From: Dehalococcoidia bacterium
Lineage (GTDB): Bacteria > Chloroflexota > Dehalococcoidia > Tepidiformales > Tepidiformaceae
NCBI GenBank assembly: GCA_007118095.1
Contig: SKSF01000028.1
Span: 1 to 47,577, forward strand
Length of the DNA: 47,577 bases
Direction: 5' to 3'
The translations under genes were made by a program, and so were the position numbers. The notes beneath the pieces were generated by a model. That model made no database searches and was not told the origin of the DNA. It worked only from the letters and a program-made list of their open reading frames with translations. Shown here one piece after another: positions 1 through 7,875 of the stretch (its first letter is position 1; every line of letters begins with the position of its first letter).

Positions 1-875
1 AGGTAGAGCGAGGTGACGAACATCCCGGCGCCGGTAAACGTCATGAGCATGCCGTTCAACGTGGAACCAACTTCGAGCTTCGTGCGCGCAATTTCCGGGA
101 CCAGGACGAAGACGGGGCCGAGCATGAGGAGGCCCGCCACGACGGAAATCAGCACCAACCCGCGGAGCGCCGGGTCGCGGAAGACGAAGCCGAGCCCCTC
201 GCTGGCCTGGGTCCACATCCCCGGCTGACCCGTGGAGTCTGGCGGCTCGTCGAGGCGGACCCTCGCAATCATCAGGGCGGCGATGATGTAACAGGCGGCC
301 TGAGCGGCAAACGCGCCCTCGAAACCGGTGGCCGCGATAAGTCCGCCGGCGAGCCCGGCGCCGAACACCTGGGCCAGGTTCATGCCCATGGTGCGCAGCA
401 CGATCGCGTTCATCAGCCGTTCGCGGCTGACGATCATCGGCGCGATGGACATGAGTGGCGGCTGGACCATGGCGCCCGTGAACCCGGCTGCAAGGGCCAG
501 CGCGAGCGCGAACTCCGTATTCAGGATGCCGGTGAGCGCGAGCACGGCCACCGTGGCCATCACGGCCGCACCACCCACTGCTGTGAAGAACACCATGCGG
601 CGGCGGTCGAACCGGTCCGCCCAGACGCCCGCGGGTAGTGTGATGAAGAACGCCGGGATGCCGATGGTGAACCCGACCAGGCCGCCGAGCCCGGCCCGGT
701 CGGTCAGCTCGAGCACGAGCAGGACGAATGTGAACCGCTGTGCGCCGAAGACGAGGAAATAGAAGAACGTGGCGAGCCAGTAGGACTGGTAGTCCCGCTC
801 GGTGAACAGGCCGAACATGGTCGACCGCCGGCTTCCCGTCGTCCCCGCGTCTGCGCCAACGGTTTCCTGGGCCAC
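1..875 (-). CDS. MFS drug/siderophore-type efflux permease (3' part cut by window edge)
   Basis: Reading leftward from about 875, one open frame continues past base 1, so the C-terminal part is outside the window. The visible ~290 residues hold six or more hydrophobic helices. An early Asp-Tyr-Gln-Ser-Tyr-Trp stretch is typical of the EntS/TIGR00900-like MFS group, and the loop 2-3 signature is GVWADRFDRRR. These proteins are proton-driven inner-membrane exporters; the substrate cannot be read from sequence. I chose the GTG at 875, because an in-frame TAA lies 36 bases upstream of it. The ATG at 818 is an equally possible start, and neither has a strong Shine-Dalgarno site. It lies 110 bases after the amidohydrolase gene on the same strand and may be co-transcribed with it. 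A second pump of the same family is encoded at 31900-33177. Confidence 0.85.
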   Translation of the reverse strand, partial: MAQETVGADAGTTGSRRSTMFGLFTERDYQSYWLATFFYFLVFGAQRFTFVLLVLELTDRAGLGGLVGFTIGIPAFFITLPAGVWADRFDRRRMVFFTAVGGAAVMATVAVLALTGILNTEFALALALAAGFTGAMVQPPLMSIAPMIVSRERLMNAIVLRTMGMNLAQVFGAGLAGGLIAATGFEGAFAAQAACYIIAALMIARVRLDEPPDSTGQPGMWTQASEGLGFVFRDPALRGLVLISVVAGLLMLGPVFVLVPEIARTKLEVGSTLNGMLMTFTGAGMFVTSLY

Positions 876-985
876 GGCGCCCCCCGGCTTCTTTTCGGGA
901 CCGGCAGCTTATGGCGCCTACCGGATCATGAAGTCACGGCATCATAGCGCCGCGCACGAGGCGGCGATACCGGTCGTCCTGGTGG

Positions 986-2599
986 TCACCGGGCTTCGTG
1001 CACAACCTCTCCACCGGAGATGGTCATTGCGACCGGCAGGTCGCGCATCTCGCCGGGAGGGACGGACCGGATATCGGCGCTGAGCACGGCCAGGTCGGCG
1101 AGCTTGCCCGGTTCGATGGTCCCCTTGATGTGCTCCTCGAACGCGGCGCTGGCGCCGTTCCGCGTGTGCATGCGGATGGCGGTATCCAGGTCGACCTGCT
1201 CGCCGGGGCCGCAAACATCGCCGTCGCTCGTAGCGCGCGTCAGGGCCTGTTCGATGCCGAAGAGCGGCCGGTAGTCGGTCACGGGCGAATCCGAGGAGCC
1301 CGCGACGACCACTCCCGCATCCAGCAGCGACTTCGCCGGGAACATCACGTCGGCGCGGTGCCGTCCGTAGTTGCGGATGTAGCCGTCACCGAACTCCCAA
1401 AAGAAGGCTGGCTGCATCACCGGCGTGATGCCGAGCTGCGTGATGCGCGCCTGCAGGTCTGGAGGTGTGATGCCGCAGTGGTCGATGCGGTGGCGCAGGT
1501 TCTCGCGCGGAAATTCGCGCATCGCGCGTTCCATGGCATTCAGTGTCTGCTCGATGGCCTTGTCGCCGACAGCGTGGACCGTGCATTGCCAACCGGCGCG
1601 GTGTGCCCGGCCAACCAGGTCGTCGAGCTCCTCCTGCTGCCAGTACGCGATGCCGCACGAACTGTCGTCGGAGGTATAGGGCTCGCGCGTCGCCGCCGTC
1701 GGGCCTGAACTGGAGCCGTCCGTCATCACCTTGAACGCGCCAAGCTTGAACCGGTCATTCCCGAAGCCGGTGTGGTAGCCGGTTTCGAGGATGCCGACGT
1801 GCGGATGGTCCGATGCGTTCACCGTGACGAAGGAATAGATGCGCACTTGGAGCTGGCCGCTCGCCGAGAGCTCTTGCGCGATCCCGGCCGGGGCGCCGGT
1901 CATTCCGCCGGCGTCGTGGATGCTGGTGAGCCCGCTGGCCAGGTCCGCTTCGTTCGCTGCGAGCAGCCACCGCCGCAGTTCATCTGCCGTCGGCGCCGAG
2001 GCTGCCTGGATGGGTCCGCACGCACGCTCGTAGCAGACACCGTTGATGCTGCCGTCATCGTCCCGGTCATAGCGGCCGCCGTCGGGGTCTGGCGTGTGCG
2101 GGTCGATGCCGGCTGCTTCCAGGGCCCGGCTGTTGACCGCCTGGATGTGACCACACGTGCGCGTGAAGACAACCGGGTGCTCTGGCGACACCGGGTCGAA
2201 GTCGTGCCTGTTCGGGTGGCGCTGCTCGGCGAGCCGGGACTGGTCGTAGCCCCGCCCCCGGATCCAGGTACCTGGCGGCAGCGTCTCGGCCCGCTTGCGG
2301 ACTTCTTCCATAAGCGCGTCGATGCGCTGCATGCCGGGCGCCTTGCAGTCGATCGCGTCTTCCGCGCCGCCGACGCCCACGAAGTGGTGATGCGCATCGA
2401 TGAAGCCCGGGGTCAGCGACCGTCCCTGGAGGTCCACCCGGCGGGTGTTTGGCCCCGCGGTCGCTTCGGCGTCCCCGTTGCTTCCAACGGCAAGAATGCG
2501 GCCGTCCGCCACGGCGACGGCCTCCGCTATGGAGTCGTTGGCGTCGACCGTGTGGACGACGCCCCCGGTGAGGATCAGGTCTGCGGTTTCGTTGGCCAT
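986..2599 (-). CDS. Amidohydrolase 3 family metal-dependent hydrolase (YtcJ-like)
   Basis: The predicted protein has 537 residues. It opens with the small beta-sandwich typical of amidohydrolases (DLILTGGVVHTVDANDSIAE). The metal-binding H-x-H follows at about residues 70-72 in the segment PGFIDAHHHFVG. Further conserved elements are TVHAVGDKA, RIDHC and SSDSPVTDY near the C-terminus, the last supplying the metal-ligand Asp. This matches the Amidohydro_3 / YtcJ group, which hydrolyses amide or formamide bonds; the substrate is unknown. The start at 2599 is chosen because GGAGGG lies 6 bases upstream. In-frame ATG (2638) and TTG (2674) codons lie further upstream and would add up to 25 residues. 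The neighbouring MFS pump suggests uptake or export of a related compound, but this is only inference. Confidence 0.9.
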   Translation of the reverse strand: MANETADLILTGGVVHTVDANDSIAEAVAVADGRILAVGSNGDAEATAGPNTRRVDLQGRSLTPGFIDAHHHFVGVGGAEDAIDCKAPGMQRIDALMEEVRKRAETLPPGTWIRGRGYDQSRLAEQRHPNRHDFDPVSPEHPVVFTRTCGHIQAVNSRALEAAGIDPHTPDPDGGRYDRDDDGSINGVCYERACGPIQAASAPTADELRRWLLAANEADLASGLTSIHDAGGMTGAPAGIAQELSASGQLQVRIYSFVTVNASDHPHVGILETGYHTGFGNDRFKLGAFKVMTDGSSSGPTAATREPYTSDDSSCGIAYWQQEELDDLVGRAHRAGWQCTVHAVGDKAIEQTLNAMERAMREFPRENLRHRIDHCGITPPDLQARITQLGITPVMQPAFFWEFGDGYIRNYGRHRADVMFPAKSLLDAGVVVAGSSDSPVTDYRPLFGIEQALTRATSDGDVCGPGEQVDLDTAIRMHTRNGASAAFEEHIKGTIEPGKLADLAVLSADIRSVPPGEMRDLPVAMTISGGEVVHEAR

Positions 2600-2705
2600 G
2601 GCGGGCCCTCCGGTATCCGTCGTTTTCGGATCGCTCATCCTACACCTCGTCGCGATCGCCCCGGATTCGAACAATGCGCCGCGTGGCCGAGGTTGCGCGG
2701 CCTCG

Positions 2706-2711
2706 TATACT
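2706..2711 (+). promoter_or_regulatory. Possible -10 element (TATACT) for the decarboxylase gene
   Basis: TATACT lies 28 bases before the ATG at 2740 in the divergent intergenic region and would give a short leader ending in GGGGGATGAG. No convincing -35 sits at 17 bases. The same TATACTGG string recurs at 8472 ahead of the histidine kinase gene. Confidence 0.3.
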
Positions 2712-2739
2712 GGCGCCCCATCACCACGGGGGATGAGTC

Positions 2740-3981
2740 ATGGTCCACGAGATGCCTACAACCGGACGGTCCTGGGGCGAACTGCGCGAAGAGATGCTCG
2801 GGATGCGCGGCGACGACCTCAATTGGAAGGAAGGCCGGCACGGCGCTTTCGTCTGGTATGCCAACGACGAACTGGAAGAGGTGGTGCGCGAAGCCTATTC
2901 CATGTTCCTGGTCGAAAACGGGCTCGGCGTGAAGGTCTTCCCCAGCATCGGCCGCATGGAATACGAAACGCTGGCCATGGTGCGGTCGCTGCTCAACGGC
3001 GACGACAACACTGCGAGCGTGTTCACCTCGGGCGGCACCGAAAGCATCTTCCAGGCCATCTATGCGATGCGGGAATGGGCCCGGGTGTCGCGTAGCGGCG
3101 TCGGCACGCCCGAGATTGTCGCGCCGCACTCGGCACACCCGGCGCTGAACAAGGCCGCCCACCTGCTCGGGATGGACGTGACGCGCATTCCCGTCGGGGC
3201 TGATTACGCGGCCGACCCCGCTGCGATCGAAGCTGCCATCGGGCCGAACACTGCCGGGATCTACGCGTCGGCGCCGACTTATTCGCTCGGCATCGTCGAT
3301 CCCATCAGCGAACTCGGCGCTATCGCGGAACGGCACGGGCTGTGGCTTCACGTCGACGCCTGTGTTGGTGGCATCCTGGGTAATTTCGTCCGCGAGCTGG
3401 GTTACGAGGTCCCCGCCTTCGATTTCGCAGTGCCCGGCGTTACGTCGATCTCGGCCGACCTGCACAAGTCCGGGTTCGCGGCCAAGCCGGCGTCCACGGT
3501 CAACTTCCGCACCCGGGAACACCGCGACTTCGCGCGTTTCTCGTTCGATGACTGGCCCAGCGGGATGTACAGCTCCCTCACGTTCACCGGTACGCGCCCG
3601 GGCGGGGCGATTGCCGCTGCATGGGCGGCAATGCAGTTCCTTGGGAAGGACGGGTATCGCCAGCTCGCCGCGGATTCGATGGCTGCCCGGGAGCGCATCG
3701 AAGCGGGATTGCTGCAAATCCCGTCGCTCTACGTTCACGGGAGCCCACAACTCTATGCGTTTGGCTATGGGTCGGACGAAGTGGATATGCATGCCGTCGC
3801 TGGCGAGATGAACCGGTCGGGCTGGTACTGCGGCAGCATCGCGAATCCCGTGGGTATCCATGTCATGGCCACGCCCGTCCACGGCCCCCATGCGCAGGAG
3901 TACATCGACGCCATCGCGCGGACGGTGGGGCAGGTGCGGTCGGGCGCCGCCGGCGCCGCTGCGGGCGTCTCGTACACCTGA
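2740..3981 (+). CDS. PLP-dependent group II decarboxylase / sphingosine-1-phosphate lyase-like enzyme
   Basis: The protein has 413 residues and fold-type I PLP enzyme features. FTSGGTESI (about residues 90-98) is the phosphate-binding loop. HVDACVGG (about 205-212) supplies the Asp that contacts the pyridine nitrogen. SADLHKSGF carries the Schiff-base lysine at residue 243. The group II decarboxylase family covers glutamate, aspartate, tyrosine and DOPA decarboxylases and the sphingosine-1-phosphate lyases. The short linkers and the SADLHKSGF context look closer to the lyase-like branch. The substrate is not determinable from sequence alone. An ATG with GGGGGATGAG just upstream was used as start. 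The gene is monocistronic as seen: the next gene, a small HTH protein, is convergent 14 bases after the stop. Confidence 0.88.
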   Translation: MVHEMPTTGRSWGELREEMLGMRGDDLNWKEGRHGAFVWYANDELEEVVREAYSMFLVENGLGVKVFPSIGRMEYETLAMVRSLLNGDDNTASVFTSGGTESIFQAIYAMREWARVSRSGVGTPEIVAPHSAHPALNKAAHLLGMDVTRIPVGADYAADPAAIEAAIGPNTAGIYASAPTYSLGIVDPISELGAIAERHGLWLHVDACVGGILGNFVRELGYEVPAFDFAVPGVTSISADLHKSGFAAKPASTVNFRTREHRDFARFSFDDWPSGMYSSLTFTGTRPGGAIAAAWAAMQFLGKDGYRQLAADSMAARERIEAGLLQIPSLYVHGSPQLYAFGYGSDEVDMHAVAGEMNRSGWYCGSIANPVGIHVMATPVHGPHAQEYIDAIARTVGQVRSGAAGAAAGVSYT

Positions 3982-3995
3982 GGGCGCAGCGCCGC

Positions 3996-4205
3996 TCAGC
4001 GTCGCTGGTGGGAAACGTGATGTTGTTCACGCGTAGCGCGCGCCATCCGTTGACGCAGGCTGGCCAGGTGGCACCGGAGTTCGAAGGTGCTCATATTGAG
4101 CCGGCTCGCGAGCGTGGAAAGAGGCTCCTGCCGGGCAAATCCTCGTACGATCTCGGCCTCGGTGGACGTCAACCGCACGGCGAGCCGCTCACTGTCGTGG
4201 GTCAT
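3996..4205 (-). CDS. Stand-alone LuxR/GerE-type helix-turn-helix protein (69 aa)
   Basis: This 69-residue protein is nearly all DNA-binding domain. It reads LTSTEAEIVRGFARQEPLS, then a helix-turn-helix of the form LASRLNMSTFELRCHLASLR, the spacing seen in LuxR/GerE C-terminal domains. No receiver, PAS or autoinducer-binding domain is present, and the C-terminus is Arg/His-rich. The start is supported by AGGA five bases upstream of the ATG. It is divergent from the large STAND regulator and convergent with the decarboxylase. Family knowledge suggests dimeric DNA binding; the target is unknown. The recognition helix deviates from the usual N-T-V-K-x-H pattern (here F-E-L-R-C-H), so weaker or altered specificity is possible. 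It could also be a remnant of a longer regulator, but the clear ribosome site argues that it is translated. Confidence 0.65.
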   Translation of the reverse strand: MTHDSERLAVRLTSTEAEIVRGFARQEPLSTLASRLNMSTFELRCHLASLRQRMARATREQHHVSHQRR

Positions 4206-4401
4206 GATTTCCTGCGGGCGTGTTTAATTCCTGTAAGCCGGGCGTGAAATGGTACATAACGTGCGGATCATTGCGTAGTACAGACGTGACAGGAGTGCGT
4301 TGTCGATTGAGCAGGTGGAGGTGTTGCCGGGCGCTTTCGGTGCGGAACATTGCGTCCCGTTGACCTCGCGGTTACACAGCGGCGACACATGGGAGTTACC
4401 G

Positions 4402-4433
4402 ACCCGGTGAGGAAGTCACCGGGTTCCTATGAT
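4402..4433 (+). promoter_or_regulatory. Perfect 9-bp inverted repeat overlapping the -35 region, with -10 TATGAT, upstream of the STAND regulator
   Basis: ACCCGGTGA (4402-4410) and TCACCGGGT (4416-4424) are perfect inverted arms around GGAAG. Four bases later comes TATGAT (4428-4433), a good -10 hexamer, 55 bases before the regulator start. The repeat therefore covers the place of the -35 box. It looks like an operator rather than a terminator, since no T-run follows on either strand. The 4206-4488 interval contains nothing else that I can name. Confidence 0.45.
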
Positions 4434-4488
4434 TCATTAACGCCTTATCGTCTGGTGGGGCTTGCACTGGATATGTAGGATGAACGAG

Positions 4489-7400
4489 ATGCGATCTCCC
4501 ACATCCGGTCTCACCGCACGCCATGCGATCCCGGCACTGCGGCCCTACGTGGTCCCGCGGCAGCGCCTGCTCGATCGCATGCATGGCGCGGTCGGCAATG
4601 GCCTTATTGTCTTGCAGGCGCCGGGTGGCTATGGAAAGACGACGCTGGCCGCGCAGTTCGCGCGCGACGTCGAGTTCGAAGCGCGTTGGCTCAGCCTGGA
4701 CTCTTCGAGCCAGGCGCCAGAGGCCTTCGCCGAGCAGATCGTTTCGGCGGTGCTTGGGCGCGATGCCTGGCAGCCGGCGAGCATGGACGCTTCGGGCGCC
4801 CTCGCTTCGTACCTGGGCGTGGCGCTTCACGAATTCGAGGCGATGTCCACGCTTCCGCTCCTGCTGGTCATCGACAATGCACACGAGCTGAATCCCTCGG
4901 AAGTGTCGTGCGAGCTGCTTGGCTGGCTTCTCCAGTCCTTGCCACTGGGTTCCGAAGTGGTGCTTGCGGCCCGGGAGCCCCTCCAGGTGGCGGAGATCGA
5001 CCGCCTGGTTGCGGGCGGTGACGCTCTGCTGCTGGGCAGCAACGACCTGGGGTTCACCCCGGACGAAGTCGCCGCGGTGGTCGAACATTCCAATGACGCC
5101 GGCGCGGACCCGCGCACGGTCTTCGAGGCGACCGGGGGATGGCCGGTGGCGGTGCGGGGTGTCATCACTGGCACGCTAAGCCATGCGACGGCGAACCGGG
5201 CCGCCGCAGGTGGCGCCTGGGACCGTTACCTGGGCGGTGAAGTCTGGGCTACGGTGCCGGCAGAACTGCAACACGACCTGATGCTCGCGGCGATTCCCCC
5301 GTCAGCGGAGACGCATCTCGTCGCGACCCTCCTGGATGCTGGTGCATGGGATCGCCTCGGCGCATGGCTCGATGAGCGTGACTTCTTCGTGGAAAACGTG
5401 GATGACAGGGGGCGGCGGCTCAACCCGGTGGTCCAGCGCTTCCTCCGCGAACGGCTGCGCACCACTGAGCCGGACACCTACCAGCACGCGGTCTCCACGA
5501 TCACATGCAAGCTGGAAGGGGAGGGGCGTGTCGCCGACGCGCTCGAGATGGCCATCAGCCTCGCGTCGCACCGGGACCTCCGCGGGTTGCTGCTGCAGCA
5601 TGCGCCGGACCTCTTGCAGCGCGGCAGCTTCGTGACGTTGCGGCGGGCGTTCGACGCGCTTGAAACCTGCTACGACGAACCCGTGCCCGAGCTGACGGCA
5701 ATCCGGGCGCGTGTGCTCGCTCACCTCGACCAGCCCGAAGATGCGCTGATGACAGCCGACGCCGTCCTGGAAACGGAGTACGCCTCCCTGGAGGCGCGGC
5801 ACCATGCCCGCCTGGCCCGCGCACGTTCTTTGCGAATGCTCGGCCGCATGGACGAGGTCGCCGGCGCGCTCGACACGCCGATGGACGACCTGCCCTCGGA
5901 CCGCGCTCTGCAGGCGGAGTTTGCGTGGCACCGTGCGCACGCGGCGCTCGCCATCGATTCCGACCTCGACCGCGCGCTCCAGCTCTTGAATGAATGCCTC
6001 GTCGCGACGAAGGAGACCAGGACGCCGCTCCTTGAGCTCCTGTGCCGTTCGACTATCGGCCAGGTGCTGGTGATGAAGGGCGATGGCCCCGGCAGCGTCA
6101 CCGAATTGAGCGAAGCGGCGCGGGGATGGCGCGAACAGCAGGGCGCCGCCCATCTCGCCTGGGTGCTCAATAACCTGGGCATGGCGCACATCATGGTCGG
6201 CGACATGGAAAACGCAATCAAGACGCTCAACGAGGCGCGCGAGGAAAGCGTGATGGCGCACAACCTGCGTGCCGAGGCGTTTGCCGTCGCGTCTTTGGGC
6301 GATGCGTACCTCGCCTTCGGGAACGCTGAGAAGGCGCGCACGTGCTACGAAGAGACGATTGACCTGTGCACAGAGCAGCCACTCGACCAGTCGCTGGTTG
6401 TGATGGCGACGGCCGGCCTGGCCGGGGCCCTGCTCAGCCTGGGCGACGTCGCGCGCGCGGATTTTGTCGTGCGCCGGGCCGTCGAGATGGCCGAGGAGCT
6501 CGGCAGCCCCTTCGAGCTCGCATCGGCGTTGCTCCACCTTTCCGCCGTGGAGTCGGCCTCTGAACTCCATGCAGAGGCTGTGGGACATGCCACTCGCGCT
6601 GTGGAAATGCTCGAAGGTATCGGCGCCGAGGCTGAGCTCCGCACGGCGCGCTACCGTCTTGCCCTCATCCACTTCCGTGATGGCGACCGCGAGGCAGCCG
6701 AGCAGATCCTGGGCACATTGAACGAGTCGATGACCGCTGCATGGATGGTACGCGGGCTGGAACCGCTGATGCGCGAGCATCCCTTGTTCGCGCAGTGGGT
6801 GGAGAAGCGCCGGGATACGCCGCAGCTCGTGCGGGCGGCGATCCGGGGCATGGACTTCACGCCGCCGGAACCCGCGGAGACAGAAGCAGAATCGCGCTAT
6901 CCTCGAGTGGTGGCGCAAAGCCTCGGGCCGTTGCGTGTGCTGCGAAATGGCGAAGAAGTCGGCGACGATGCGTGGGAAAGCGTACGGGCGAAGGAGCTAT
7001 TCTACCTGTTCCTCGCCCACCCGGACGGGATCCGCAAGGAAGAAGCGTTCGAACAGCTCTACCCGGATCTCCCGGCCTCCCGCTGCAACAGCCAATTCCA
7101 TTCGAACCTCTATCGCGTCCGGAAGGCGCTGTACAAGGAGTGTGTGATTAAACGCGATGGGACGTACTTGCTGAACCCGGAAGGCGAGTTCCAGTGGGAT
7201 GTGGATGAATTCCGGGAGCTGTTAGACCGGGCCTCTGACCTCCCGGCGGGCTCGAGCGACCGCGCGGCGGCGTATGAACGCGCCATGCAGGTCTATCGCG
7301 GCCCGTTCGCCGAAGCCTTTTACTCCGAATGGGCGGCTTCCCTGCGTGAAGAGCTTTCGCGGCGACATATCGAAGCGCTCGCCAGCCTTGGCGGCTACTA

Positions 7401-7641
7401 TGCCGGCCGTGGCGAATTCGAAGCGGCCGCCGCGTGCATGGAGCAGGTGTTGCGCGCCACACAGTTCAACGACGAAGCAGCGGCGATGCTTGCGACCTAC
7501 CGGGCGCGTGCCGGGCAGCCGACGTCGGCGCTGGCATTCCTGGATGATTACCGGTCTGAGCTGCGCCGTGAACTGGATGAAGAGCTACCGCACAGGCTGA
7601 GCAATCTGCGAAAAGCCATCGCGTCTGGCGCGGCCGTGTAA
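4489..7641 (+). CDS. MalT-like STAND ATPase transcriptional activator with C-terminal winged helix and BTAD domain
   Basis: The protein has about 1050 residues. Near the N-terminus is a nucleotide-binding module: Walker A GGYGKTT (about 46-52) and Walker B LLLVIDNAHE (about 124-133), the MalT/STAND arrangement. A long TPR-like helical region follows (about 330-790). An OmpR-type winged helix (about 803-895) begins with SLGPLRVLRNGEEV. The protein ends in a bacterial transcriptional activation domain (about 902-1050), as in SARP regulators. Such proteins are signal-gated activators: ligand plus ATP drives multimerisation. The ligand is unknown. I chose ATG 4489 because TAGGA lies 8 bases upstream; ATG 4480 and TTG 4462 are alternatives. 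The gene ends in its own terminator, and the next promoter carries SARP-type repeats, so the downstream peptide/DUF5317 unit is its likeliest target. Confidence 0.92.
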   Translation: MRSPTSGLTARHAIPALRPYVVPRQRLLDRMHGAVGNGLIVLQAPGGYGKTTLAAQFARDVEFEARWLSLDSSSQAPEAFAEQIVSAVLGRDAWQPASMDASGALASYLGVALHEFEAMSTLPLLLVIDNAHELNPSEVSCELLGWLLQSLPLGSEVVLAAREPLQVAEIDRLVAGGDALLLGSNDLGFTPDEVAAVVEHSNDAGADPRTVFEATGGWPVAVRGVITGTLSHATANRAAAGGAWDRYLGGEVWATVPAELQHDLMLAAIPPSAETHLVATLLDAGAWDRLGAWLDERDFFVENVDDRGRRLNPVVQRFLRERLRTTEPDTYQHAVSTITCKLEGEGRVADALEMAISLASHRDLRGLLLQHAPDLLQRGSFVTLRRAFDALETCYDEPVPELTAIRARVLAHLDQPEDALMTADAVLETEYASLEARHHARLARARSLRMLGRMDEVAGALDTPMDDLPSDRALQAEFAWHRAHAALAIDSDLDRALQLLNECLVATKETRTPLLELLCRSTIGQVLVMKGDGPGSVTELSEAARGWREQQGAAHLAWVLNNLGMAHIMVGDMENAIKTLNEAREESVMAHNLRAEAFAVASLGDAYLAFGNAEKARTCYEETIDLCTEQPLDQSLVVMATAGLAGALLSLGDVARADFVVRRAVEMAEELGSPFELASALLHLSAVESASELHAEAVGHATRAVEMLEGIGAEAELRTARYRLALIHFRDGDREAAEQILGTLNESMTAAWMVRGLEPLMREHPLFAQWVEKRRDTPQLVRAAIRGMDFTPPEPAETEAESRYPRVVAQSLGPLRVLRNGEEVGDDAWESVRAKELFYLFLAHPDGIRKEEAFEQLYPDLPASRCNSQFHSNLYRVRKALYKECVIKRDGTYLLNPEGEFQWDVDEFRELLDRASDLPAGSSDRAAAYERAMQVYRGPFAEAFYSEWAASLREELSRRHIEALASLGGYYAGRGEFEAAAACMEQVLRATQFNDEAAAMLATYRARAGQPTSALAFLDDYRSELRRELDEELPHRLSNLRKAIASGAAV

Positions 7642-7644
7642 CAT

Positions 7645-7670
7645 CCCGGATACGGTCCGGGAATTTTTTT
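7645..7670 (+). terminator. Rho-independent terminator of the STAND-BTAD regulator gene
   Basis: CCCGGAT (7645-7651) pairs with GTCCGGG (7655-7661), one G-T pair included, across a three-base loop. AA and seven T residues follow at once. The hairpin starts three bases after the stop codon. Confidence 0.88.
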
Positions 7671-7689
7671 CACCCGCAGGCGCCTGTCG

Positions 7690-7721
7690 TGAGAATTTCG
7701 CGAGAACCTGCGCGCTATTGT
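7690..7721 (+). promoter_or_regulatory. SARP-type direct repeats and -10 element before the 29-aa ORF
   Basis: Two heptamers, TGAGAAT (7690-7696) and CGAGAAC (7701-7707), share the core GAGAA. They are separated by 4 bases (11-base period), and exactly 8 bases separate the second from TATTGT (7716-7721). This is the spacing described for SARP/BTAD activator sites: heptamer repeats 4 bp apart, the downstream one 8 bp before the -10. There is no recognisable -35, as expected for an activator-dependent promoter. The repeats sit directly after the gene for a BTAD protein. Binding by that protein is inference. Confidence 0.5.
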
Positions 7722-7759
7722 CCACCTGTCGTCAGTAAATGACGGTCAGGAGGAATGTC

Positions 7760-7849
7760 ATGAAGGTTCGCATCATCACCGCTGCCGTTTCCGTTTCGTC
7801 GCTGCTCGTACTCGCGCTCGCTGGCGCAGCCCCCATCATGCACTACTAG
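7760..7849 (+). CDS. 29-residue signal-peptide-like small ORF (candidate secreted peptide)
   Basis: An ATG preceded by AGGAGG at a 5-base distance opens a 29-codon frame ending in TAG. The peptide begins MKVR, continues with a Ser/Val/Leu/Ala-rich hydrophobic core, reaches ALAGAAP and ends IMHY. That is the n-, h- and c-region plan of a Sec signal peptide, with possible cleavage near ALAGA-A leaving a very short tail. It lies between a SARP-like promoter and the DUF5317 gene, 26 bases from the latter. Possible roles are a pheromone-like peptide sensed by the STAND regulator, a tiny membrane peptide, or a leader peptide. I do not recognise a family. The strong ribosome site is the main argument that it is translated. 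Confidence 0.55.
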   Translation: MKVRIITAAVSVSSLLVLALAGAAPIMHY

Positions 7850-7875
7850 CAGACAGACCAGGCACAGGGAGGCCG

